Shown: positions 33,832 to 42,701, counted from the first letter of the stretch. The stretch: DNA of 49,520 nt from Pseudooceanicola sp. (GCA_002709085.1 PAPR01000060.1:1-49520), one strand, 5' to 3'. A program made the numbers and translations. The notes: a model not told the origin generated them from the sequence alone.

Positions 33832-34671
33832 ATGTTTTCACCCGCAGCTTCTGTCCCGCGATTGGCAGTCCTGATTCTTCTTGTCCTATTGATTGCCAGC
33901 TTTGTCGGACCGCAGGGATACGCACGGGCCGATAGTTGGACGGTTCAATTGACCAGATCGCAGGCCAAGAATTTTGCTGAAACGCAAGCAGCCGCAAAAA
34001 GCAACTGGGCCTTTGCAATCTCACCCGACGGTGGTTGGGGACGCAGTTGGGAATATGCAACTGCCGAAGGCGCGCGCACGCGAGCGATGCAGGAATGCCG
34101 ATTGCGTCTGCGGAAGGGCAAGCGCGACTGCGCTCTCTTTGCGGAGAACGGCAAACGGCTGATGCCTGTGGTGATCGAGACCCGGCGGGTGTCGAAGGTT
34201 TATAAACCCGTGAACGGGCGCAGCGCCGCGGCGGTGATCGGCCTGGCCCCGATGTCTTTTCGCGGCAATCCGCAGGCCGCCAAAGCGCAGGTCGCCGCGA
34301 TTAACGCAGGGTCGCTTAACGTCGCGAACCCGCCAGGCGACCGGGCTTTGATGACTATGTTGCGGGATCGTAGTCTGGCAACGACATCGGGTTTCGAATC
34401 CGTTGTGTACTTTGGCCGTCCGCAGGCACAGCGTCTGATCGAGTCAAATAGCGGGCTGCTGTCCATCCGGTTCACCGGCTGGCGCGCGACGCGCGAGGGG
34501 GCGGTTTGCATGGAAAATGGACGTTGGGCGACCGGTAAGCCATTTGGCAACTTTTGCCTCGTTATTCATGCCATCGACAATGGCCGCATCACGTTCTCAT
34601 GGGGGGACTCAAATGCATCCCGTTCGGCCTATCTGATTGCAGGCGACGCCAGATTCGCTCATGTCAGGTGA
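33832..34671 (+). CDS. exported protein of unknown function between dgcA and the D-amino acid aminotransferase
   Basis: The 279-residue protein has a signal peptide or anchor (residues 8-33) and an N-terminal region (about 58-105) similar to DUF4189-type domains: WAFAISPDGGWGRSWEYATA, then Cys-containing AMQECRLRLRKGKRDCALFA. The remaining 170 residues are beta-rich with no motif I know. The family is not assigned to any reaction. It sits 48 bases after dgcA and 55 bases before the aminotransferase, in the same direction, so it may be expressed with them, but a transport or sensing link to D-amino acids is only a guess. Confidence 0.7.
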   Translation: MFSPAASVPRLAVLILLVLLIASFVGPQGYARADSWTVQLTRSQAKNFAETQAAAKSNWAFAISPDGGWGRSWEYATAEGARTRAMQECRLRLRKGKRDCALFAENGKRLMPVVIETRRVSKVYKPVNGRSAAAVIGLAPMSFRGNPQAAKAQVAAINAGSLNVANPPGDRALMTMLRDRSLATTSGFESVVYFGRPQAQRLIESNSGLLSIRFTGWRATREGAVCMENGRWATGKPFGNFCLVIHAIDNGRITFSWGDSNASRSAYLIAGDARFAHVR

Positions 34672-34726
34672 ACGCGCCGGACGTGGCGCCTCCCTGCGAG
34701 CCCAACTCGAACCAAAGGACCCCAAA

Positions 34727-35584
34727 ATGCGCACCGTTTACGTGAATGGGGAATACCTCCCCGAAAATGAAGCCAAGATCTCGGTTTTCGACCGGGGTTT
34801 CCTGATGGCCGATGGCGTATACGAGGTGACCTCCGTGCTCGACGGCAAGCTGGTGGATTTCGAGGGTCACGCCAAGCGGTTGGAGCGGTCGCTGCATGAA
34901 CTCGACATGGCCTCGCCCGTGACCACCGACGAGCTGCTCGCGATCCACCGGGAATTAGTACAGGTAAATCAGTTGGACGAGGGAGGGATTTACCTGCAGA
35001 TCACCCGCGGCGCGCCTGCGGACCGGGATTTCGCCTTTCCCGATCCCGAAGAGACGCCCTCCTCAATCGTGCTGTTTACACAGGCGAAGAACCTCGCCAA
35101 TGCGCCTTCAGCCCAGGCTGGGATCAGCGTCATCTCGATCGAGGATATTCGCTGGGGCCGGCGCGACATCAAGACCGTACAATTGCTCTACCCCTCCATG
35201 GGCAAGATGATGGCCAAGAAGGCCGGGGCGGATGATGCCTGGATGGTCGAAGACGGGCAGGTTACAGAGGGCACCTCGAACAACGCCTATATCGTGAAGG
35301 GCCGCAAGATCATAACCCGACAGTTGTCCAACGACATCCTGCACGGGATCACACGCGCCGCCGTCCTGCGGCTGGCCAAGGAAGCACAGATGGAAGTCGA
35401 GGAGCGTGGATTCTCGATTGAGGAGGCGCAAGGGGCGGACGAGGCGTTCATCACCTCTGCCACGACCTTTGTTCAGCCGGTCGTTACGATTGACGGCTCC
35501 TCGGTCGGCACCGGCCAGCCGGGCAAGATCGCCCTGCGCCTGCGTGAGATCTATATCGAGGAAAGCCGTAAGAAGGCACTGTAG
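34727..35584 (+). CDS. dat: D-amino acid aminotransferase
   Basis: The 285-residue protein is a fold-type IV PLP enzyme of the DAAT group, which transfers the amino group between D-alanine, D-glutamate and other D-amino acids and 2-oxo acids. The N-terminus YVNGEYLPENEAKISVFDRG, ADGVYEV, PLP lysine Lys149 in RRDIKTVQLL and Glu181 in TEGTSNN, with the late FITSATTFVQPVV, match Bacillus-type D-alanine aminotransferase. An AAAGGA precedes the ATG at 34727; upstream in-frame starts overlap the preceding gene. With dgcN-dgcA it would feed D-amino groups into D-glutamate. Confidence 0.9.
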   Translation: MRTVYVNGEYLPENEAKISVFDRGFLMADGVYEVTSVLDGKLVDFEGHAKRLERSLHELDMASPVTTDELLAIHRELVQVNQLDEGGIYLQITRGAPADRDFAFPDPEETPSSIVLFTQAKNLANAPSAQAGISVISIEDIRWGRRDIKTVQLLYPSMGKMMAKKAGADDAWMVEDGQVTEGTSNNAYIVKGRKIITRQLSNDILHGITRAAVLRLAKEAQMEVEERGFSIEEAQGADEAFITSATTFVQPVVTIDGSSVGTGQPGKIALRLREIYIEESRKKAL

Positions 35585-35592
35585 CATTTGTC

Positions 35593-35624
35593 GAGCGGGG
35601 CCGGACGATTATCCGACCCCGCTC
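35593..35624. terminator. strong stem-loop between the convergent aminotransferase and nhaA genes
   Basis: GAGCGGGG at 35593-35600 pairs with CCCCGCTC at 35617-35624, with a further CGGA/TCCG inside. It lies between two stop codons (35584 and 35634) and can serve both strands, although neither side has a long T-run. Confidence 0.65.
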
Positions 35625-35633
35625 CCGCAAGGG

Positions 35634-36881
35634 TTACGATGACGCCTGCGACCCCGGCGCGTGATCGGCGTGACGATCGGTCGGGGTGATCGGCTCGTCG
35701 CGCTTATCTGCGGTCTTGACATGGGTGACGGGTGCCGTGCGCAAGATCCCAAATCCGAGCAGAGCCGCAACCAGCGATCCACCAAGAACGCCAAGCCTGA
35801 CCTCGTTCATATGGGTCGCGTCTGCAAAGCTGAGCGTGCCGATAAACAAGGACATGGTAAATCCGATCCCGGCAAGCGCCGAGATCCCCAGCATGTGCAA
35901 CCACGTCGCGCCATAGGGCAGACGCGCCCATCCAAGTCGCACGATCAACCACACAACACCCAGCACGCCAAGAATCTTGCCCAATACCAACCCGAGCGCG
36001 ATGCCGACGGTGAGCGAGGCAAAGACCTCCTCCGTCCCGATCCCCTTCAGCACGACGCCGGCGTTGGCGAAGGCAAAGACCGGCACGATCAGGTAAAACA
36101 CGTAAGGCGAGAGCCCGTCCTCCAGCCCATGCAGCGGGCTTTTGCCATAGCGGTCCTTGAGAGGCACGCAAAAGGCCGTCAACACCCCAGCTAGGGTCGC
36201 ATGGACGCCGGATTTCAGCACAAAGACCCACATCACGGTCCCGAGCAGGATGATCGGTGCCACACGATGTGCGCCGCGCAAATTCAGCCAGATCATCACG
36301 GCCAGCGGCAGGGCGGCAAGCATGAGATAATCGACGTTGAGATCGGCGGTGTAGAACAGGGCGATGATGAGGATGGCGCCCATGTCGTCCAGAATCGCCA
36401 GCGTCAGCAGAAATATCTTGAGCGAGGCGGGCACGCGGCTGCCGACCAGCGCCAGGATCCCGAGGGCGAATGCGATGTCCGTCGCCGCCGGGATCGCCCA
36501 GCCCGAGATCGTCTCAGCATTCCCCCAGTTGAAGGCGGCGTAGATCACCGCGGGAATTGCCATCCCGCCCACAGCGGCGAGGCCGGGCAACAGGACGTCG
36601 CGGGGGTTCTTGAGCTTGCCTTCCAGAAGTTCGCGCTTAAGTTCCAGCCCGACCAGCAGGAAAAAGACCGCCATCAGGCCGTCATTAATCCAAAGTATCA
36701 GAGGCTTGGATAAACCCTCTCCGTTCAGAAGTACGGAAAACTTCATCTCCAACCAGCCGTTGTAAATGCCAGAGAGAGATGAATTTGCGACCATCATCGC
36801 GGCCACGGCAGAGACGATCAGAACGATCCCTCCGACGGCGTCCCCCGAAAAGAATTCGTCCAGCGACCGTCGCAATCCCAT
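35634..36881 (-). CDS. nhaA: Na+/H+ antiporter NhaA
   Basis: NhaA exchanges one sodium for two protons in the inner membrane and supports pH and salt tolerance, fitting a marine cell. The 415-residue protein has about 12 membrane helices and the hallmark AATDIAFALGILALVGSR followed by the paired aspartates in LAILDDMGAILIIALFY. The C-terminal 25 residues are polar and longer than in E. coli NhaA (388). AGGAGATATGGG precedes the ATG. Confidence 0.96.
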   Translation of the reverse strand: MGLRRSLDEFFSGDAVGGIVLIVSAVAAMMVANSSLSGIYNGWLEMKFSVLLNGEGLSKPLILWINDGLMAVFFLLVGLELKRELLEGKLKNPRDVLLPGLAAVGGMAIPAVIYAAFNWGNAETISGWAIPAATDIAFALGILALVGSRVPASLKIFLLTLAILDDMGAILIIALFYTADLNVDYLMLAALPLAVMIWLNLRGAHRVAPIILLGTVMWVFVLKSGVHATLAGVLTAFCVPLKDRYGKSPLHGLEDGLSPYVFYLIVPVFAFANAGVVLKGIGTEEVFASLTVGIALGLVLGKILGVLGVVWLIVRLGWARLPYGATWLHMLGISALAGIGFTMSLFIGTLSFADATHMNEVRLGVLGGSLVAALLGFGILRTAPVTHVKTADKRDEPITPTDRHADHAPGSQASS

Positions 36882-37573
36882 CCCATATCTCCTAATTTTT
36901 GTTTAGTTGTTCAGCACATAACATGGGAGCTAGGGGGCATCATGCAAGACCGGTTCGAAGGGCGTGGACGACTGGTCGCACCTAAATAACCTGAGGGAGC
37001 CCTCTGTGCGGGGGCAGACCGACATCGCTAGATGTGGTTTCGACTGACAATGGCCGAGCGCTGGTTCACTTGATCAGGCCAGCGGATGTTTACTTCGGAC
37101 GTGAAAAGACCACTCTCCAACTAAGAGCAAGGATCAAACGAAAGACTTTCGCAGCACTGTGCGTACCTCACCATCAACACGCCTCATGATGCAACCAGAG
37201 AGGACCGAAACTCACTTAGATTGCGCCCGCTTTGGACCAAAAAACTCTGCCGTCGGATAGCCCCGCAGCACACGTCGTCTGATGACATTCAAGAGCACAG
37301 GTCTACCATTCTATTGCCACCATCGCGCCTTGCGTTCCGGGAAAAGATCAGGCGGCTCAGCCCTCATTGGGTTTTATCCCTCTATCCGGCGCACTTCTGC
37401 GCGGGAATTTGGAACCGACACCATCATGGCGCGAATGGATGCCATCCGCGACGATAGCCATCAGACTGTGACGACCGACGCCTTCGACCAGACCACAAAA
37501 TACGCCACTATGGCAGCTGCCAGACGCAGTATTAAACTGCCTGATAGCTGAACTGAAACAAAGGAGAAGATCC
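36882..37573. other. 692-base gap with IS3 fossil, no intact gene
   Basis: The gap before the thiolase holds the transposase remnant listed separately at 37070-37189. The rest shows no family-like reading frame, is lower in GC than its neighbours, and looks like decayed mobile DNA. The thiolase Shine-Dalgarno (AAAGGAG) is at the right end. Confidence 0.6.
37070..37189 (+). pseudogene. fossil C-terminus of an IS3-family transposase (OrfB)
   Basis: Frame reading gives IRPADVYFGREKTTLQLR, then ARIKRKTFAALCVPHHQHAS and a stop at 37187-37189. The string PADVYFGR and the following basic IKRKT match the end of IS3/IS150-type OrfB integrases (typically TPADVYFGR...IKRKT). Only about 35 codons survive; no catalytic DDE residues, no OrfA and no clear terminal inverted repeat remain. 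Confidence 0.8.
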
Positions 37574-38776
37574 ATGCGTGACGCAGTCATCGTATCCACG
37601 GCACGAACCCCGATCGGCAAGGCCTTTCGCGGAGCCTTCAACAACACGCAGGCGCAGGAATTGATCGGCCACGCCGTGAAGAACGCGGTTGAACGCGCAG
37701 GGCTTGAAGGCTCCGAAATTTCGGACTGCATCGTCGGCGCGGCGCTTCAACAGGGCTCTACCGGCAGCAACATCGGTCGTCAGGCCGTGATCCGCGCCGG
37801 CCTGCCCGTCAGCGTTGCAGGCATGTCCCTGGACCGTCAGTGCGCCTCTGGCATGATGGCCATCGCGACGGCGGCCAAGCAGGTGATCCTCGATGGCATG
37901 GACATTTGTGTCGGTGGAGGCGTGGAATCGATCTCGCTGGTGCAGAACCAGAATCTGCGCACCGACCGCGCCAGTGATCCGTGGATCCGCGAGCATAAGC
38001 CGGAACTCTATATGTCGATGCTGGAAACCGCCGAGATTGTCGCGGAACGCTACGACGTCAGCCGCGAAGATCAGGACGAATACGCCCTGCGCTCCCAGCA
38101 GCGCACTGCTGCCGCACAAGAGGCCGGCAAGTTCGATGATGAAATCGTCCCGCTGACCTCGACCATGGGCGTGATGGACAAGGAGACAAAGGAAGTCTCT
38201 TTCAAGGAGGTCACGCTGGAAAAGGACGAGGGCAATCGTCCCTCGACCACGCTGGAAAACCTGCAATCCCTCTCGCCCGTGTTCAAAGGCGGTCAGCAGA
38301 TCGACGAGGGCCGCTTCATCACCGCCGGGAATGCCTCGCAACTGTCTGATGGCGCCTCGGCTTCGGTTGTCATGGAAGCGAAAGAGGCGGAGAAGCGCGG
38401 CCTCAGCCCGCTGGGCCGCTATGTCGGCGTCATGGCTGCGGGTCTCGGTCCTGAGGAAATGGGCATCGGTCCGATTTACGCCGTGCCGAAACTCCTCGAA
38501 GCGCACGGGCTCAAGATGGATGACATCGGCCTTTGGGAGCTGAACGAAGCTTTCGCCTCGCAGGTTCTGCAATCGCAGCGCGTGCTTGGCATCCCGGATG
38601 AGATCCTCAACGTCAACGGCGGTGCGATTTCGGTTGGCCACCCCTACGGCATGTCGGGCGCGCGCATGGTCGGTCACGCGCTGATCGAGGGCAAGCGACG
38701 CGGTGCCAAATATGTCGTTTGCACCATGTGTGTCGGCGGCGGCATGGGGGCCGCTGGCCTGTTCGAAGTGCTTTGA
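37574..38776 (+). CDS. acetyl-CoA C-acyltransferase (thiolase, FadA-like)
   Basis: The 400-residue thiolase has the active Cys in [13 protein letters not shown], the NEAF motif in [11 protein letters not shown], the His of [16 protein letters not shown] and the second Cys in [15 protein letters not shown]. It would cleave 3-ketoacyl-CoA to acetyl-CoA, or condense two acetyl-CoA; the sequence does not decide which, though wording is closest to beta-oxidation thiolases. AAAGGAG precedes the ATG. It leads a run of four same-strand genes ending with a thioesterase, suggesting an acyl-CoA degradative context. Confidence 0.9.
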   Translation: MRDAVIVSTARTPIGKAFRGAFNNTQAQELIGHAVKNAVERAGLEGSEISDCIVGAALQQGSTGSNIGRQAVIRAGLPVSVAGMSLDRQCASGMMAIATAAKQVILDGMDICVGGGVESISLVQNQNLRTDRASDPWIREHKPELYMSMLETAEIVAERYDVSREDQDEYALRSQQRTAAAQEAGKFDDEIVPLTSTMGVMDKETKEVSFKEVTLEKDEGNRPSTTLENLQSLSPVFKGGQQIDEGRFITAGNASQLSDGASASVVMEAKEAEKRGLSPLGRYVGVMAAGLGPEEMGIGPIYAVPKLLEAHGLKMDDIGLWELNEAFASQVLQSQRVLGIPDEILNVNGGAISVGHPYGMSGARMVGHALIEGKRRGAKYVVCTMCVGGGMGAAGLFEVL

Positions 38777-38830
38777 AACGCAGCTGGCTCCGTCCGATAC
38801 GCCGGGGCCAGTCATCAGGTACGGACCCTC

Positions 38831-39496
38831 ATGCCCACACTTTTTCTTATCCGACACGGTCAGGCATCCTTTGGCGCCGACGACTACGATGTCCTTTCCC
38901 CGATCGGTCATGAGCAGGCCGAAACCCTCGGGCAATGGTTCGCGCAGGAAGGGATCGTCCCGGACCTCGTGGCGCATGGCACCCTGCGGCGGCAAAAGGA
39001 AACCATGGCCGGGATCCTCAAGGGTCTCTCGCACGAGATGAAAGCCGAAGAGCACGGCGGTTTTGACGAATACGACTTTGCCAGCCTGCTCAGCGCGAAA
39101 TACGCCGAGGGTGGTGCGCCCGACGGTATGATGAGCGATCACAAAAGCCATTTCCGCACCCTGCGCAGCACGGTCGCCGAATGGCAGCGTGACGAGATCC
39201 CCAACCCGCCTGAGCGGTGGTCCGATTTTGTCCCCCGTGTCGAGACCGCCTGCCGCGCGATGATGCGCGAGGGGGTCGAGACGGTCTTTGCTGTCTCCTC
39301 TGGCGGGGCGATTGCGCAGGCCGTCGCCGCACTGCTGGAGGCGCCCGGCGTGCACCAGACCCGGATGCAATTGCAGATGAAGAACACGGCGATTACCCGA
39401 TTCCTCTTTACGCCACGCTCAACCTATCTGCACAGTTTCAACGAAACCCCGCACATCACGGCCGCGAATGCGGACCGTCTACTGACATACGCATGA
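38831..39496 (+). CDS. histidine phosphatase superfamily protein
   Basis: The 221-residue protein has the phosphoglycerate-mutase-fold start LFLIRHGQAS with Arg8-His9 as catalytic pair and the late VFAVSSGGAIA region in place of the usual SHGG. Length and context are those of Rhodobacterales proteins between a thiolase and a phosphotransferase. The substrate is unknown. Starts 54 bases after the thiolase stop, and the next gene follows after 10 bases. Confidence 0.85.
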   Translation: MPTLFLIRHGQASFGADDYDVLSPIGHEQAETLGQWFAQEGIVPDLVAHGTLRRQKETMAGILKGLSHEMKAEEHGGFDEYDFASLLSAKYAEGGAPDGMMSDHKSHFRTLRSTVAEWQRDEIPNPPERWSDFVPRVETACRAMMREGVETVFAVSSGGAIAQAVAALLEAPGVHQTRMQLQMKNTAITRFLFTPRSTYLHSFNETPHITAANADRLLTYA

Positions 39497-39506
39497 AAGG
39501 CCCGAG

Positions 39507-40541
39507 ATGACCAAACAGGACCCGACCAAACTGGATCTCGCCGCCGTTGAGACGTGGCTGAACGACAACCTGCCGGGCTTTGCCGGACCGATCAGCGCGG
39601 AAAAATTCGACGTCGGCCAATCCAATCCGACCTTTCGGCTGCTCACCCCCGGCCATCGCTATGTCCTGCGTCGCAAACCGCCCGGTGTATTGTTGAAATC
39701 CGCCCATGCCGTGGATCGCGAATTCCGGGTTCAAAAGGCGCTCTTTGACACCGATGTTCCCGTCGCCAAAGTTCACGTGCTTTGCGAGGATGACGACGTC
39801 GTCGGGTCGATGTTCTACGTGATGGACGAGGTCGAGGGCCGCCATTTTAACCTGCCCTCTCTTCCGGAACTCGACAAGGGTGACCGCTACGCCATTCACG
39901 ATGAGATGTCGCGCGTTCTGGCCGCGGTCCACGGCGTCGATCTGAACGCCACCGGCCTCGATGACTACGGCCCAACCGGCAATTACTACGAACGCCAGAT
40001 CGGGCGCTGGACCAAACAATACCGCGCCTCGGAAACCGAAACCATTCCGGCGATGGACGACCTGATTGACTGGCTCAACGCCAATATCCCCGCCGACGAT
40101 GGCTTGCGCACCCTCGCGCACGGCGATTACCGCATCGATAACATGCTGTTTGAAAAGGATCGCCCGCGCGTCGCCGCTGTGCTGGATTGGGAGCTTTCGA
40201 CGACCGGTCATCCCTACGCCGATGTCGCAGCCGTCATCATGCAATGGTCGATGCCCCCTGGCCCCGAAAGCCGCGGACTGGCAGGGGTCGATCGCCAGGC
40301 AGAGGGGCTGATGAGCGATCAGGCCTTCGTTGAGAGCTATTGCAACCGCGCCGGGATCACCGGAATTGACCGGTTCGGCTTCTACCTCGCCTTCGCGTAT
40401 TTCCGTATGGCCGCGATCATTCAAGGGGTTTACAAGCGGGCCCTGGACGGCAATGCGTCAAACCCGGAGCGTGCGCGCCAGATGGGCGCCTCTGTCCCCC
40501 GCTTTGCCGAAGCGGGCCTGAGCGCCGCAAAGACAATATGA
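39507..40541 (+). CDS. aminoglycoside phosphotransferase-fold kinase (ACAD10/APH family)
   Basis: The 344-residue protein has the APH kinase core: the nucleotide loop near residues 30-50 (FDVGQSNPTFRLL, YVLRRKPPGVLL), the catalytic HGDYRIDNML around 206-215, and VLDWELSTTGHPYADVA around 226-242 with the metal Asp. This subgroup is known beside acyl-CoA dehydrogenases, where related eukaryotic ACAD10/11 kinases phosphorylate 4-hydroxyacyl-CoAs. A dehydrogenase is not in the window, so involvement in hydroxy-acid breakdown is inferred. It is followed after 12 bases by a thioesterase. Confidence 0.85.
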   Translation: MTKQDPTKLDLAAVETWLNDNLPGFAGPISAEKFDVGQSNPTFRLLTPGHRYVLRRKPPGVLLKSAHAVDREFRVQKALFDTDVPVAKVHVLCEDDDVVGSMFYVMDEVEGRHFNLPSLPELDKGDRYAIHDEMSRVLAAVHGVDLNATGLDDYGPTGNYYERQIGRWTKQYRASETETIPAMDDLIDWLNANIPADDGLRTLAHGDYRIDNMLFEKDRPRVAAVLDWELSTTGHPYADVAAVIMQWSMPPGPESRGLAGVDRQAEGLMSDQAFVESYCNRAGITGIDRFGFYLAFAYFRMAAIIQGVYKRALDGNASNPERARQMGASVPRFAEAGLSAAKTI

Positions 40542-40553
40542 TGTGAGAGGCCC

Positions 40554-40967
40554 ATGACCCAACCCAAAAACGTATTTCACCTGGCCGAACCCCCCTACCC
40601 TCTACAGGAACATCTGGGGTTCTACCTCACCGATTGGCGCGAGGGCTATGCGCGCTTTGAATTGCCGATCGAAACGTTCCTGATGAACCGCTACAGCATC
40701 CTGCACGGTGGCGTTCATTCGGTGATGGCCGACACGGTCATGGGCTACAGCGGGTGTTTCACCGGCGATCCCGACCGCAAGGAACTGGCCATGACACTGA
40801 ACCTGAATGTGAATTACGTTGGGCGCCTGGTGGGCAAGACGCTGATTGCCGAGGGACGCACCACAGGCGGCGGGGCCAAGACCTTTTTCGCTGCGGCAGA
40901 CATTTCGGATGAAACCGGGGCAGTCGCTGCCCGAGCGACGGGCGTGTTCCGGCGGCGCGGCAGCTAA
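40554..40967 (+). CDS. PaaI-family hotdog thioesterase
   Basis: The 137-residue protein has the hotdog-fold signature ILHGGVHSVMADTVMGYSG and a closing AAARATGVFRR-type strand, matching PaaI/YdiI thioesterases that hydrolyse acyl-CoA intermediates. AGAGG precedes the ATG. Last gene of the thiolase run; a fucosyltransferase converges on it, with 51 bases between the stops. Confidence 0.88.
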   Translation: MTQPKNVFHLAEPPYPLQEHLGFYLTDWREGYARFELPIETFLMNRYSILHGGVHSVMADTVMGYSGCFTGDPDRKELAMTLNLNVNYVGRLVGKTLIAEGRTTGGGAKTFFAAADISDETGAVAARATGVFRRRGS

Positions 40968-41018
40968 CGGACGGGTCCGCTTTTCCCTGCTCTTTCAGTT
41001 GTCGTTCGCGACTGACGA

Positions 41019-41852
41019 TCAGACCCGATGCCAGGCGTCTGGCAGCATATCAGGGTTCACCAGTTTAGGATCGGCGAACCACTGACGCGGTGCGACGACG
41101 ACCTTGGCGGGGTTCCGGTTCAGCCAGGCCCCCCACCAACTGAACGAGCTGTTCGCGATGATGTTGTGCTGACATAGCGACATCAGACGCATGTCCTCGA
41201 AATCCGCTTCGGCGCCATTGTGATCGATCACAACCTTGCGTCCCGGAAGCACGAGATTGTGCCGCGCCCAATCGGGATCGTCCGAGAACACGTAGATCAC
41301 CGGGTCGCCGTTCAGTCTGGGCAAGACCTCCGCAAGCGCAGCATCATAATAATCTTGCCCGCAGACCCCATGTGCCGACACGGCGGCATAGTCGCCGCGC
41401 CGCACATGCAACGACAGCGAAAGGGTCGCGTCTATCTCTAGCGACAAGTCCGCGTTGCGTCCCCTCACCGGGGGGAAGGTGAAGTCCTCGCGGATCTGCG
41501 TGGCGTGCGAACCGAAGTATTTTTCTGATTGCCAATAGCCGTGCAGATAACTGTCGTCGGGCAGATCGAAGAAGCGCGGATCATAGCCCAACCCCTTCTC
41601 GCGATGATGCCGGGGCGATTGTCCGAGGTAGCGCCAAAGAAGATTCGCGACTGGCCTGTCGTGTTTCGATGGCGGCATCTGGGCCTCCACCACCGGCAAA
41701 TCCCATATCCGGGTGATCGAACGTTCGCCACGCGACACCGCATAGCGGTCATCCAGAACCACCTCCGTGCCGCGCGTCAGTGCCAGCGCCCGTGCCGCTG
41801 CGTATTGGAACATCTGGTTGCCGGTGCGCCCGTGAAACCGCGTGTAGATCAT
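41019..41852 (-). CDS. GT11 alpha-1,2-fucosyltransferase-like protein
   Basis: The 277-residue protein has the GT11 features: MIYTRFHGRTGNQMFQYAAA at the start, YLHGYWQSEKYF, LSLHVRRGDY (donor-binding) and NIIANSSFSWWGAWLN at about 232-247. GT11 enzymes add fucose or a related deoxysugar to galactose in surface polysaccharides. The ATG at 41852 is chosen because it overlaps the upstream stop by 4 bases (ATGA) and gives the family-standard start; the frame runs 18 codons further. Confidence 0.9.
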   Translation of the reverse strand: MIYTRFHGRTGNQMFQYAAARALALTRGTEVVLDDRYAVSRGERSITRIWDLPVVEAQMPPSKHDRPVANLLWRYLGQSPRHHREKGLGYDPRFFDLPDDSYLHGYWQSEKYFGSHATQIREDFTFPPVRGRNADLSLEIDATLSLSLHVRRGDYAAVSAHGVCGQDYYDAALAEVLPRLNGDPVIYVFSDDPDWARHNLVLPGRKVVIDHNGAEADFEDMRLMSLCQHNIIANSSFSWWGAWLNRNPAKVVVAPRQWFADPKLVNPDMLPDAWHRV

Positions 41853-42568
41853 GGTGTCCCACGCGACAGACGCGCCACCGCCGCCCGGTAACGGGAGCGC
41901 CGCCAACTGCGCGTCAGTTCATCGCGCAGGCGCAAGTGGCTTTGGATGGTGCTCCCGCCGGATTTCGCGGCCTCGGTATGCGCAGGCGATGGAGAGATGG
42001 TTAGGGTCTCGATGCCGGTCAGCCATGTCATCTGCTGAAACGTATCGACAGGACGGTCAAACCGCTCCGTTAGCGCCAGCAAACGCGCGGCGGCGTCGCG
42101 CCCGATGACTTGCAGGGCCGCGGTCAAGCCCACCACACGGGGGCGGAACAATTGCACGCCATCGCGCTCTGCTACGACCTTTGCGACCTCTTCCTTGTTG
42201 CTCATCGGCAGTCGGATCAGCCGGTCCGGACGCGCCGCGCTAGTCACCAGCGCCAGCGCCGAATCAAAACCGGGATCGAGGATCACATCATCCTCTGCCA
42301 CCAACCCGGCGACATCCTCCGAAGCGGCGATCTTTGCCCAGGCTGCGCGATGCGACAGGAAACAACCGATCTCACCGGGAGAAGCGGCAAATGGGTAACG
42401 GGGCGACAGAAGGCCGGGCTGATAGCATTCGGCGCACTCCTCCGCTGACATCGCGCGACCGTCCACGGCGGGCAGCACCTGCGGGTTCGGCAGGCGTTGC
42501 ATCAAAGCGTCGACCAGCGGCAGGCGCGCGTCGCTGCCGTCAAGATGGATGATGTAGCTGGTGATCAT
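41849..42568 (-). CDS. GT25 family glycosyltransferase (LPS type)
   Basis: The 239-residue protein has the GT25 pattern: YIIHLDGSDARLPLV, SPGEIGCFLSHRAAWAKI and the acidic LVAEDDVIL at about residues 88-96. Family members add galactose to lipooligosaccharide. It overlaps the GT11 gene by 4 bases, so a two-gene surface-glycan unit is likely. No polymerase or flippase is near; the pair lies isolated between the thioesterase gene and pnp. Confidence 0.88.
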   Translation of the reverse strand: MITSYIIHLDGSDARLPLVDALMQRLPNPQVLPAVDGRAMSAEECAECYQPGLLSPRYPFAASPGEIGCFLSHRAAWAKIAASEDVAGLVAEDDVILDPGFDSALALVTSAARPDRLIRLPMSNKEEVAKVVAERDGVQLFRPRVVGLTAALQVIGRDAAARLLALTERFDRPVDTFQQMTWLTGIETLTISPSPAHTEAAKSGGSTIQSHLRLRDELTRSWRRSRYRAAVARLSRGTP

Positions 42569-42670
42569 GGCGCGATATTGCAGCCCGAAGACAAAAGGGC
42601 AAGCGAGGCAATGCCAGCGGTCGTGCCTTTCGTCCCTGACTCTGGCCTTGGCCCTGGCCTGACGCTAGAC

Positions 42671-42701
42671 GAAAAACGCCCCGGCCAATGACCGGGGCGT
42701 T
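42671..42701 (-). terminator. intrinsic terminator of pnp
   Basis: AACGCCCCGG at 42675-42684 pairs with CCGGGGCGTT at 42692-42701 (10 bp, 7-base loop). On the minus strand TTTTC follows the stem, 24 bases after the pnp stop. Confidence 0.85.

Noticed and set aside
37221-37551. small frames right of the IS3 fossil
   Set aside because: No homology recognised; probably decayed mobile DNA or non-coding sequence.
37532-39370. 612-codon open frame antisense to the thiolase and phosphatase genes
   Set aside because: The opposite strand carries complete thiolase and histidine phosphatase proteins; the antisense sequence has no motif.
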